This document shows, piece after piece, positions 24,997 through 31,631 of a stretch of 45,706 nt of DNA; the stretch's first letter is position 1; each line of letters begins with the position of its first letter. The notes under the pieces were generated by a model. It searched no databases. It had not been told where the DNA came from and worked only from the letters and a program-made list of their open reading frames with translations. The position numbers were made by a program, and so were the translations under genes. The DNA is from SIG437 sp045576235. Its GTDB lineage: Bacteria > Bacillota > Clostridia > UBA1381 > UBA9506. The stretch is taken from NCBI GenBank assembly GCA_045576235.1, contig JAZNGA010000019.1, positions 1 to 45,706 on the forward strand, written 5' to 3'.

Positions 24997-25380
24997 ATGA
25001 CAGAGAATGCACAGAAAATATTAGATTTAGTAAAAGAATTAACAGTTTTAGAACTTTCAGAGCTCGTTAAAGCTATGGAAGAAGAATTCGGCGTATCAGC
25101 TGCTGCTCCGGTTGCTGTAGCTGCTGCTGCACCTGCTGCAGGCGGTGCTGCTCCTGCTGCTGAAGAAAAAACAGAATTTGATGTTGAGCTCACAGATGCA
25201 GGCGCTGAAAAAATTAAGGTTATCAAAGTTGTAAGAGAAATCACAGGTCTTGGTCTTAAAGAAGCAAAAGATGCTGTTGACGGCGCTCCTAAAGTGTTAA
25301 AAGAAGGCGCTTCTAAAGAAGATGCTGAAGCTATCAAAGCTAAGTTAGAAGAAGTTGGAGCTAAGGTTACTTTAAAATAA
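24997..25380 (+). CDS. rplL: 50S ribosomal protein L7/L12
   Basis: A 127-residue acidic protein; ATG 24997 follows TTGGAGGAA. N-terminal dimerisation domain 'QKILDLVKELTVLELSELVK', an alanine-rich hinge (residues ~38-58), and the C-terminal factor-binding domain 'IKVIKVVREITGLGLKEAKD' ending 'EVGAKVTLK'. It recruits translational GTPases. A terminator follows directly; rpoB, the usual next gene, is absent. Confidence 0.97.
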   Translation: MTENAQKILDLVKELTVLELSELVKAMEEEFGVSAAAPVAVAAAAPAAGGAAPAAEEKTEFDVELTDAGAEKIKVIKVVREITGLGLKEAKDAVDGAPKVLKEGASKEDAEAIKAKLEEVGAKVTLK

Positions 25381-25436
25381 TTCACCTATTTAAAAGCTTT
25401 ACAAAAAACATTGAGATTTTTAAAATTTCAGAAATT

Positions 25437-25466
25437 AAGACCGTTGATTTTGTCAGCGGTCTTTTT
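25437..25466 (+). terminator. Terminator after rplL
   Basis: AGACCG, TTGA, loop, TCAG, CGGTCT followed by five T: a short strong hairpin 57 bases after rplL. Confidence 0.8.
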
Positions 25467-25479
25467 GCATTTTAATAAA

Positions 25480-25508
25480 TTGACATATTAAGTCAAAAAT
25501 GTTATTAT
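25480..25508 (+). promoter_or_regulatory. Promoter of the RyR-domain gene
   Basis: TTGACA at 25480-25485, 17 bases, TATTAT at 25503-25508; the start codon is 45 bases downstream. Confidence 0.75.
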
Positions 25509-25552
25509 ATAGTAATTAGAAAATCACATATTTAAAGCGGGAGTGTATCTTT

Positions 25553-25834
25553 ATGTATAAACCTGAACCGATAAACACGGAAAATATTGATTTGGACAAG
25601 GAGTTGCTTGAACTGACAGAGCAGCTTGCTGAAAATGTTCACGAGGTCTGGTCAAAGGGGAGAATAGATGAAGGCTGGAAATATGGAGAAAGCCGCGATG
25701 ATTTAAAAAAGGAAACCCCGTGTTTAGTTCCGTATAATGATTTGCCTGAATCGGAGAAAGAATATGACCGCAAAACAGCTGTGGAAACAATAAAAGTAAT
25801 TTTGAAGCTTGGTTATGAAATCAAGAAGAAATAG
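25553..25834 (+). CDS. Small RyR-domain protein
   Basis: A 93-residue protein that is nearly all one RyR domain (PF02026), the repeat first seen in ryanodine receptors: 'LAENVHEVWSKGRIDEGWKY', then 'PCLVPYNDLPESEKEYDRKT', then 'ETIKVILKLGYEI'. The conserved W-x-x-x-R-x-x-x-G-W, PCLVPY and EKEYDR residues are intact. Stand-alone RyR-domain proteins occur in bacteria and phages; their role is unknown, with suggestions of nucleotide or ligand binding. The gene has its own promoter and terminator, so it is a single-gene unit. Confidence 0.88.
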   Translation: MYKPEPINTENIDLDKELLELTEQLAENVHEVWSKGRIDEGWKYGESRDDLKKETPCLVPYNDLPESEKEYDRKTAVETIKVILKLGYEIKKK

Positions 25835-25872
25835 GGGTTGAGAGGAATTTTTTTAATTGAAACATATAAAAG

Positions 25873-25905
25873 AGCGGTGACAAAAATTTTGTCACCGCTT
25901 TTTCT
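25873..25905. terminator. Bidirectional terminator between RyR gene and metF
   Basis: AGCGGTGACAAAA (25873-25885) pairs with TTTTGTCACCGCT (25887-25899), with T runs on the plus side and A-rich sequence on the other side. It serves the convergent RyR gene and metF. Confidence 0.85.
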
Positions 25906-25911
25906 TTGAAT

Positions 25912-26790
25912 TTATTTATCAATAATATCAGAAAGGTTTGACATAATTTTCTCCGCTACATCGGGCTTGTTCATTGAGTAAACATGAACATTCGTAATTC
26001 CGTTGGCATATAGGTCAATAATCTGGTCTGTGGCATAAGCAATTCCGGCCTGTTTCATTGCGGAAGGATTTGTCCCAAACTTATCAACGAGACTTTTAAA
26101 TCTTTGAGGCATAAATGAGCCTGAAAGTTTAATGGCGCGTTCAATCTGATTTGCATTGGTTATCGGCATTATGCCTGGAATGATAGGAACGGTTATTCCT
26201 GCCTCGCGAATTTTATATAGGAAATTATAAAGCAAATTATTGTCAAAAAACATCTGTGTTGTTAAGAAATCGCATCCTGCATCAACTTTTTCTTTTAAAT
26301 ATTTTATATCCTCTTTTTGATTTGTGCTTTCAGGATGAATTTCAGGATAGCATGCTCCTCCTATGCTGAAGTCGGCGTCATCTTCTTTTAATTCCCTGAC
26401 AAGCTCAATTGCATTTTTATAGTCCCAAAGATTGCGGTCAGATTGTTCTGCCCCGGCAGGAATATCTCCGCGCAAGGCCATGACATTTTGAATGCCTGCG
26501 TCTTTAATTTCCTGAATTTTTTTCCTGACGGTTTCTTTAGTTGACGAAACACAAGTCAAATGAGCAAGAGTGGGGACACCATAAATCTTTTTTATGTTTT
26601 TGGCAATGTCTAAAGTATATTTGCTTGTGCCACCGCCTGCCCCATATGTAACACTCATAAATGATGGTGAGAGCTTGGCGATTTCCTCTGTGGCATGCTT
26701 GACACTTTCAAAGCTTGTTTCTGTTTTGGGAGGAAAAACTTCAAAGGAAAGATGTTGTTTTCCTGATGTAAGTAAATCTACAATTTTCAT
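25912..26790 (-). CDS. metF: Methylenetetrahydrofolate reductase
   Basis: A 292-residue FAD enzyme: 'LSFEVFPPKTETSFESVKHA' at the N-terminus with the catalytic glutamate in 'FEVFPPK', 'FMSVTYGAGGGTSKYTLDIA', 'PTLAHLTCVSSTKE', 'NVMALRGDIP' and 'CDFLTTQMFFDN'. It reduces methylene-THF to methyl-THF for methionine synthesis (and, in acetogens, the methyl branch of the Wood-Ljungdahl pathway, for which nothing else is seen here). Start ATG at 26790 follows GAGGT. No MetV partner gene is adjacent. Confidence 0.94.
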   Translation of the reverse strand: MKIVDLLTSGKQHLSFEVFPPKTETSFESVKHATEEIAKLSPSFMSVTYGAGGGTSKYTLDIAKNIKKIYGVPTLAHLTCVSSTKETVRKKIQEIKDAGIQNVMALRGDIPAGAEQSDRNLWDYKNAIELVRELKEDDADFSIGGACYPEIHPESTNQKEDIKYLKEKVDAGCDFLTTQMFFDNNLLYNFLYKIREAGITVPIIPGIMPITNANQIERAIKLSGSFMPQRFKSLVDKFGTNPSAMKQAGIAYATDQIIDLYANGITNVHVYSMNKPDVAEKIMSNLSDIIDK

Positions 26791-26823
26791 TTAATAATAC
26801 CTCAATAAGTGTTTAAAAAATTA

Positions 26824-26849
26824 GAGCAAGCGGGTTATAGCTTGCTCCG
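26824..26849 (-). terminator. Terminator downstream of tRNA-Leu
   Basis: On the minus strand GAGCAAGC, loop, GCTTGCTC, then TAATTTTTT: a typical terminator for transcripts that come from the tRNA gene. Confidence 0.75.
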
Positions 26850-26850
26850 A

Positions 26851-26869
26851 TGTAGTGGTGCGGATGAAG
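26851..26869 (-). repeat. Second copy of the tRNA-Leu 3' end (19-bp direct repeat)
   Basis: TGTAGTGGTGCGGATGAAG occurs here and again at 27014-27032, where it covers the last bases of the tRNA-Leu gene, its CCA and five bases beyond. The two copies are 163 bases apart in the same orientation. This is the layout left by integration at a tRNA 3' end, or by loss of a neighbouring tRNA copy. The 144 bases between contain an 11-bp hairpin (AAAACAATTCA/TGAATTGTTTT) and no gene. Confidence 0.7.
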
Positions 26870-27018
26870 ACGAGGCGTAAACAAAACAATTCAGTGAATT
26901 GTTTTGTAGCCGAGAGTCCCTTCCAAAGAACACGAGCCGAAGGCAAAGTGTGATTTGAAAGAAAGCCTATGTAGCCATCCAAAGAACTTGGAAATTAAAT
27001 TTATAGGCGTTAATGTAG

Positions 27019-27102
27019 TGGTGCGGATGAAGGGACTTGAACCCCCACGATAAAATCACTAGATCCTAAGTCTAGCGCGTCTGCCAATTCCGCCACATCC
27101 GC
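27019..27102 (-). tRNA. tRNA-Leu (anticodon UAG)
   Basis: Read on the minus strand, the gene starts GCGGATGTGGCGGAATTGGC and has the D-arm GCG/CGC, anticodon stem CTAGA/TCTAG with loop CTTAGGA (anticodon TAG), a long class II variable arm and TTCAAGT in the T-loop. The acceptor stem GCGGATG/CATCCGC is perfect and CCA is encoded. The class II arm and anticodon identify leucine, reading CUN codons. Confidence 0.95.
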
Positions 27103-27170
27103 ATATTTAACTAACAGATAACATTTTACCACCAAAAGTAAAATAAGTCAAGAGTTTTCATAAATAAAAA

Positions 27171-27206
27171 AGAACGGGGAAGACAGATTATTATCTTTTC
27201 CCCGTT
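27171..27206 (-). terminator. Terminator after pgi
   Basis: On the minus strand AAACGGGGAA and TTCCCCGTT pair around AAGATAATAATCTGTC, followed by a T-rich run, just after the pgi stop. Confidence 0.8.
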
Positions 27207-27212
27207 TAATTT

Positions 27213-28547
27213 TTAAAGTCTTTCTTCTAAAATCTCTTTTTCCTTTTCATATCCGGGTTTTCCTAAGAGAGCAAACATATTCTTCTTATATGCCTCAACT
27301 CCGGGTTGGTCAAACGGATTAACACCGAGCACATAGCCACTGATTGCACAAGCTTTTTCAAAGAAATAAACTAAATAGCCAAAGAAGTAAGGTGAAACTT
27401 CTGGAAGATTTATAATGATAGCTGGAACGCCACCGTCATTGTGTGCTAAAACTGCTCCTAAAAATGCTTTGTTATTCACATAGTCAATGCTTTTTCCTGC
27501 AATATAATTTAAATTATCAAGGTTATCTGCCTCTTCGTTGATAAACATATCAGCTTTTGGTGAATCAATATTTATGACAGTTTCAAACATGATTCTTGGC
27601 CCGTCCTGAATAAACTGTCCGATTGAATGAAGGTCAGTTGAAAACAGAGCAGAGGCAGGAAATAATCCTTTGCCGCCTTTTCCTTCACTCTCGCCGTAGA
27701 GCTGTTTCCACCATTCAGAAAAGAACATGAATGATGGCTCGAAGTTTACCATAATCTCAGTTGTTTTGCCTTTTCTGTAAAGCAGATTTCTTACGGCAGC
27801 ATATTTATAACATTCGTTTGTCTCTAAATGAGGACTTAAAAGGTCATTATATGCAGCTTTGGCACCTTCTAAAATTTTATCAATATCCACGCCGGAAACA
27901 GCAACAGGTAACATTCCAACGGGAGTGAGAACTGAATATCTTCCGCCCACATCATCAGGAATGACAAAGGTTTCATAGCCCTCGCTTTCTGCCATAGCTT
28001 TAAGAGCTCCGCGACTTTTGTCAGTTGTCGCATAAATTCTGTCTTTAGCGCCGCTTTTCCCATATTTTTCTTCTAAAAGCTTTTTAAATAAACGGAAAGC
28101 TATAGCAGGCTCTGTTGTTGTGCCTGATTTTGAAATTACATTAATAGAAAAGTCTCTGTCCTTGACATAGTCATAGATTTTACTTAAATGCGTTGAACTG
28201 ATAGAGTTCCCCGCAAAAATAATTTCAGGCTTGCCTTTTCTGTCTGAGGAGAAGGTATCCGAAAGTATGTCAATTGCCGCCTTGGCACCGAGATATGAGC
28301 CACCAATTCCAATAACAAGCAAAACTTCTGAAATTTCCTGTATTTTCTTTGCGGCAAGCTTCACTCTTTCCATTTCTTCTTTATCATATTCAATTGGGAG
28401 GGTGAGCCAGCCCGTAAAATCAGCACCTTCACCTGTTTTTTCATGGAGAGTGTTGTGAGAAGCTGTGATTTCATCCTTAAGTGAAAGAATTTCTTCTTCC
28501 GTTAAATTTATAAGCGCCTTGCTATAATCTACTGTAATTTTTTTCAT
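27213..28547 (-). CDS. pgi: Glucose-6-phosphate isomerase
   Basis: A 444-residue protein started at 28547, where GGAGG stands 5 bases before the ATG. Motifs: 'LLVIGIGGSYLGAKAAIDIL', 'INVISKSGTTTEPAIAFRLF', 'GGRYSVLTPVGMLPVAVSG' and 'QLYGESEGKGGKGLFPASAL'. It interconverts glucose-6-P and fructose-6-P in glycolysis. The length is the short form usual in Firmicutes. Its leader contains an inverted repeat (28567-28591). Confidence 0.95.
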   Translation of the reverse strand: MKKITVDYSKALINLTEEEILSLKDEITASHNTLHEKTGEGADFTGWLTLPIEYDKEEMERVKLAAKKIQEISEVLLVIGIGGSYLGAKAAIDILSDTFSSDRKGKPEIIFAGNSISSTHLSKIYDYVKDRDFSINVISKSGTTTEPAIAFRLFKKLLEEKYGKSGAKDRIYATTDKSRGALKAMAESEGYETFVIPDDVGGRYSVLTPVGMLPVAVSGVDIDKILEGAKAAYNDLLSPHLETNECYKYAAVRNLLYRKGKTTEIMVNFEPSFMFFSEWWKQLYGESEGKGGKGLFPASALFSTDLHSIGQFIQDGPRIMFETVINIDSPKADMFINEEADNLDNLNYIAGKSIDYVNNKAFLGAVLAHNDGGVPAIIINLPEVSPYFFGYLVYFFEKACAISGYVLGVNPFDQPGVEAYKKNMFALLGKPGYEKEKEILEERL

Positions 28548-28566
28548 ATGAGCCTCCAACGATATA

Positions 28567-28591
28567 TTACATAACAAAATCAGTTGTGTAA
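28567..28591. promoter_or_regulatory. Inverted repeat in the pgi leader
   Basis: TTACATAAC (28567-28575) and GTTGTGTAA (28583-28591) are inverted copies with one mismatch and a 7-base centre, located 20-44 bases before the pgi start. It could be an operator; the protein binding it is not known and it does not match the Rex consensus well. Confidence 0.4.
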
Positions 28592-28682
28592 TAAAATATT
28601 ATTAAAGATATTTTATGTTGTTTTTGCCCTAAATATTACAATTTATTATCTAAATTATACCATAGCTATCTGATAATGTCTA

Positions 28683-28712
28683 TTGCAAAATCTGTTATAT
28701 ATATGATATAAT
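28683..28712 (+). promoter_or_regulatory. Promoter of the AraC-type regulator gene
   Basis: TTGCAA at 28683-28688, 18-base spacer and TATAAT at 28707-28712, 27 bases before the start codon. Confidence 0.55.
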
Positions 28713-28739
28713 ACAGATATAAATTCGGGGGGTGTTTTT

Positions 28740-29492
28740 ATGGATAGATATAATCTTAACCTGCGAAATAAAAACATAAGCTTTATCAACCCTCTTGTTT
28801 GCGGCAGACAAACATGTGTTGGAGGGCATGAAAACAAGGGAATAAGGAGATATTGGTTGATTCACTATATAACATCAGGAAAGGGCATATTTAAGACTGA
28901 CGGGAAAATATATGAAATCACCGAGGGCGAAATGTTTATAATTAAGCCTGATGAAATGTTTTTTTATCAGGCGGATGCAGATTTGCCGTGGTCTTATAGA
29001 TGGATAGGGTTTTCAGGTGAATATGCAGAGGAGTTTAATAAGGTCGTTCAAAGGGTGATAAAAATCCCCGGCTATCTTTTTGAAGATATGCAGCACGCAG
29101 AAGACTATGGTGATATGTGTGAGGAATTTCTCGCTTTAAAGGTTATGGAGCTATTATGTGAGCTTTTAGGCACTGAAACAAAAAAATCTTATGCTGATAT
29201 TGCAAAAAACATTGTTGATTCTGATTATATGAAAAAAATAAGTGTTCAGAGTGTTGCACTGCAGATTGGTATAGATAAAAATTATCTGACGAAGATGTTT
29301 AAACAAAAATATGGTATGAATCTTCAAAAATATATAATAGAAAAACGCATGAAAGAGGCTCGACATTTCTTGAGTGTGGGATATAATGTAGGAGAGGTGA
29401 GCTCGCTTGTTGGCTATGAAGACTGCTTTTCGTTTTCACGAGCTTACAAAAATGTTTATGGAGGAGCTCCTAAAAATGAAAAAAAGAGATAA
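28740..29492 (+). CDS. AraC-family transcriptional regulator
   Basis: A 250-residue protein with an N-terminal cupin ligand-binding domain ('YWLIHYITSGKGIFKTDGKI', 'ITEGEMFIIKPDEMFFYQAD') and two C-terminal helix-turn-helix motifs ('SVQSVALQIGIDKNYLTKMF', 'VGEVSSLVGYEDCFSFSRAY'). The final 'FSRAYKNVYGGAPKNEKK' is the usual family end. GGGGGGTG precedes the ATG at 28740. Such proteins often regulate sugar use genes; the divergent neighbour is pgi, so a link to carbohydrate metabolism is possible. The ligand is not known. Confidence 0.9.
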   Translation: MDRYNLNLRNKNISFINPLVCGRQTCVGGHENKGIRRYWLIHYITSGKGIFKTDGKIYEITEGEMFIIKPDEMFFYQADADLPWSYRWIGFSGEYAEEFNKVVQRVIKIPGYLFEDMQHAEDYGDMCEEFLALKVMELLCELLGTETKKSYADIAKNIVDSDYMKKISVQSVALQIGIDKNYLTKMFKQKYGMNLQKYIIEKRMKEARHFLSVGYNVGEVSSLVGYEDCFSFSRAYKNVYGGAPKNEKKR

Positions 29493-29507
29493 TTTTTTTA
29501 GCTTAAC

Positions 29508-29541
29508 AAAAATAACACCTGCATTTGCAGGTGTTATTTTT
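29508..29541. terminator. Bidirectional terminator, 16-bp stem
   Basis: AAAAATAACACCTGCA (29508-29523) pairs exactly with TGCAGGTGTTATTTTT (29526-29541) around TT. It separates the convergent AraC gene and the trxA operon. Confidence 0.9.
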
Positions 29542-29561
29542 ATCAGACACACAATAAACAA

Positions 29562-29873
29562 TTATTCAAATAATGAAGTGAATTCTTCTTTTTCTCTGAA
29601 TCCAACCAATGTTTTTATCGGCTTTCCATCCACAAAATAAATCACAGTCGGTATGCTGACGATTTCAAATCTGATGGCAAGCTCCTGCTCGTCGTCAATG
29701 TTCACTTTGCCCACCTTAATTTTTCCTTCATATTCTTCTGCAATCTGTGAGATGACGGGGGAGAGCATTCTGCACGGAGCGCACCAGCTTGCCCAAAAAT
29801 CGACAAGCACAGGTTTATCAGAATTCAAAACTTCATCTTCAAAATTTTCTTTTGTGATTATAAGCTCACTCAT
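29562..29873 (-). CDS. trxA: Thioredoxin
   Basis: A 103-residue thioredoxin-fold protein with active site 'DFWASWCAPCRMLSPVI' and the cis-proline loop 'IVSIPTVIYFVDG'. The common WCGPC is WCAPC here. It has no signal peptide, so it is cytosolic. It is the last gene of a three-gene operon after ccdA and the FTR-like gene, 15 bases behind the latter. It likely accepts electrons from the FTR-like protein or a flavin reductase and passes them to CcdA across the membrane. Confidence 0.92.
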   Translation of the reverse strand: MSELIITKENFEDEVLNSDKPVLVDFWASWCAPCRMLSPVISQIAEEYEGKIKVGKVNIDDEQELAIRFEIVSIPTVIYFVDGKPIKTLVGFREKEEFTSLFE

Positions 29874-29888
29874 ATTATTTCTCCTTTT

Positions 29889-30086
29889 TTATTTTGATTT
29901 ATAATAAAGCATACAATGGCAATATCCTTCAAATTCAGGGTCGGCAATCTGGGCCTTGAATTCTTCACACATACATTTGTATTCTTCTTTCTTTTCTCTG
30001 CGGCACGGGCAATAGCCGCCTTTTTCCGCGAGACCTTCTTTAATCATATTTACGATTGCTTCATCAGGGTTTAATGTTATTTTCAT
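29889..30086 (-). CDS. Ferredoxin:thioredoxin reductase catalytic-like protein
   Basis: A 65-residue protein (68 if the GTG at 30095 is used; the ATG at 30086 has better spacing to GCGGTG). The cysteine pattern is that of the FTR catalytic beta chain (PF02943): 'GGYCPCRREKKEEYKCMCEE' and 'EGYCHCMLYYK', i.e. CPC, CMC, CHC where the classic form has CPC, CPC, CHC. These ligate a 4Fe-4S cluster and the redox-active disulphide. It is shorter than the plant-type enzyme and has no variable chain nearby. Lying between ccdA and trxA it likely reduces the thioredoxin with ferredoxin electrons. Confidence 0.85.
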   Translation of the reverse strand: MKITLNPDEAIVNMIKEGLAEKGGYCPCRREKKEEYKCMCEEFKAQIADPEFEGYCHCMLYYKSK

Positions 30087-30121
30087 TTTTTTCACCGCTT
30101 CTTAAAATAATATAAAAATCA

Positions 30122-30811
30122 TTATATGGCAGGAATTATGTGGTGCTCATCAGAACATCCGCCAACGCAATGGATTAGCTGGTGGAGAAGTCCCGTCATC
30201 ATTGAAATTCCAACTATGATTAAAAACAGACCACATATTATTCTGATAAGTTTATGATGCTTTGTGATTCCTTTAAGCAAGCCTGAAAGTCTTCCAATCA
30301 ATATCGTTGAAATTAAGAAAGGAAGTCCCATGCCAAGAGAGTAGGACAACAGAAGCATAACGCCTTTTAAAGCACCGCTTGAATCAGCGGCAAGTGCTAA
30401 AGCTGAGCCTAAAAAAACACCGATGCAAGGAGTGTGACTCACGGAAAAAATCAAGCCAAACACAAACGAGGAGAATAAGCCTGTTATCTTTTTTGACTTG
30501 TGATGCAATTTGAAAAATGGAATGTGAATCACTCCAAGATAGCTTAGCCCGAATAAAACAACTAACGCTCCGCATATTATGTTTACTTCAGTCTGAAATT
30601 TTGAGATAAAAGAGCCAATAGTTCCCGCAAAAAAACCGACGGAGACAAACACCAGAGTAAATCCTGTAACAAAGCTTAAAGCGTTTAGAAAAACGCTTCT
30701 TTTTTTATCAGCATCTCCCGCAAAATATGAAACATAGATTGGGATCATAGGGAGCATACACGGAGAAACAAATGAGATTAGTCCTTCTAAAAAAGTTATA
30801 AAATATTCCAT
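30122..30811 (-). CDS. ccdA: CcdA-type cytochrome c biogenesis / thiol-electron transporter
   Basis: A 229-residue integral membrane protein with six hydrophobic helices. The start at 30811 is chosen by AAAGGAG 8 bases upstream. The two redox cysteines are in 'LISFVSPCMLPMIPIYVSYF' and 'FGLIFSVSHTPCIGVFLGSA', the family signature. CcdA moves reducing equivalents from cytosolic thioredoxin to extracytoplasmic thiol proteins. A His/Cys-rich C-terminus ('HQLIHCVGGCSDEHH') may bind metal. It is the first gene of the operon with the FTR-like gene and trxA. Confidence 0.9.
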   Translation of the reverse strand: MEYFITFLEGLISFVSPCMLPMIPIYVSYFAGDADKKRSVFLNALSFVTGFTLVFVSVGFFAGTIGSFISKFQTEVNIICGALVVLFGLSYLGVIHIPFFKLHHKSKKITGLFSSFVFGLIFSVSHTPCIGVFLGSALALAADSSGALKGVMLLLSYSLGMGLPFLISTILIGRLSGLLKGITKHHKLIRIICGLFLIIVGISMMTGLLHQLIHCVGGCSDEHHIIPAI

Positions 30812-30882
30812 AAACATAACTCCTTTTATATTTATCGTGGCCCCCAAAAAAACATAATAATTTTTAAGAAAAAATCCGCCAA

Positions 30883-30899
30883 TTAAGCAGCGGATTTTA
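30883..30899 (-). terminator. Hairpins after rex
   Basis: Downstream of rex on the minus strand are a weak A/T hairpin (CCTATTTTTT/AAAAAATAGG near 30933-30965) and a second stem AAATCCGC/GCGGATTT near 30883-30899. They may end the acn-icd-rex transcript before ccdA. Confidence 0.4.
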
Positions 30900-30966
30900 A
30901 CGAATGACCAGTAAGAAACAGTTATGATATAAAAACCGCTCCCTATTTTTTCTATAAAAAAATAGG

Positions 30967-31623
30967 CTATTTATTATCTGGCTTGTTTTGTTCATTTTTT
31001 GCAATGTTATATGATAGAGTCATCAAACTGTCGCTTAAATGAACATTTTCGAGCGGAACATCAATGGAAATATCGGGGTCCCAATATGAGAAATTCCAAA
31101 TTCCTTTGATGCCGAGTCTGCAAACCTCAAGAGCAACATCGCGCACAGCCTTTTTAGGAAGTGAAAGAATAGCAATTTCAGGCTTTTCTTTTTTCATAAA
31201 GGACTCTAAATTAGCAATGTCCATGACTTCTATGTCAGCAACTGTCCTTCCGATTGCATCGGGATTGTTGTCAAAAATGCCGACAAGAGTGAAGCCTCTT
31301 TTTTTGAAGTTTGCGTGGTTTGCCAGAGCGTGACCTAAATGACCTGCACCAATAATTATTGTCTTATATCCTTTTTTGAGACCTAAAATGTCTGCGATTT
31401 CATCGTGGAGACGGGAGACATTATAGCCATAACCTTGCTGTCCGAATCCACCGAAATAGTTAAAATCCTGACGGATTTGTGATGCGGTCACACCCATTTT
31501 TTTGCTCAGTTCGCCGGACGAAATTCTTGTTGTGCCTTGTTTTAAGAGGTCGCTTAAATATCTGTAATATCGCGGAAGCCTTTTAACGACAATTAATGGC
31601 ACATTTTTTTTTTCATAACTCAT
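30967..31623 (-). CDS. rex: Redox-sensing transcriptional repressor Rex
   Basis: A 218-residue protein with an N-terminal winged helix ('RISSGELSKKMGVTASQIRQ' and 'DFNYFGGFGQQGYGYNV') and a Rossmann fold for NADH ('TIIIGAGHLGHALANHANFK', 'GIFDNNPDAIG'). Rex senses the NADH/NAD+ ratio and represses fermentation and respiration genes. It lies 8 bases after icd in the acn-icd-rex operon, linking control of redox state to an NADH-producing step. I did not find a convincing Rex operator in the window. Confidence 0.94.
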   Translation of the reverse strand: MSYEKKNVPLIVVKRLPRYYRYLSDLLKQGTTRISSGELSKKMGVTASQIRQDFNYFGGFGQQGYGYNVSRLHDEIADILGLKKGYKTIIIGAGHLGHALANHANFKKRGFTLVGIFDNNPDAIGRTVADIEVMDIANLESFMKKEKPEIAILSLPKKAVRDVALEVCRLGIKGIWNFSYWDPDISIDVPLENVHLSDSLMTLSYNIAKNEQNKPDNK

Positions 31624-31631
31624 AATAGCAC

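Noticed and set aside
24855..25385. 176-codon open frame opposite rplJ-rplL
   Set aside because: It is the antisense shadow of the alanine-rich rplL gene, with no ribosome binding site or family resemblance.
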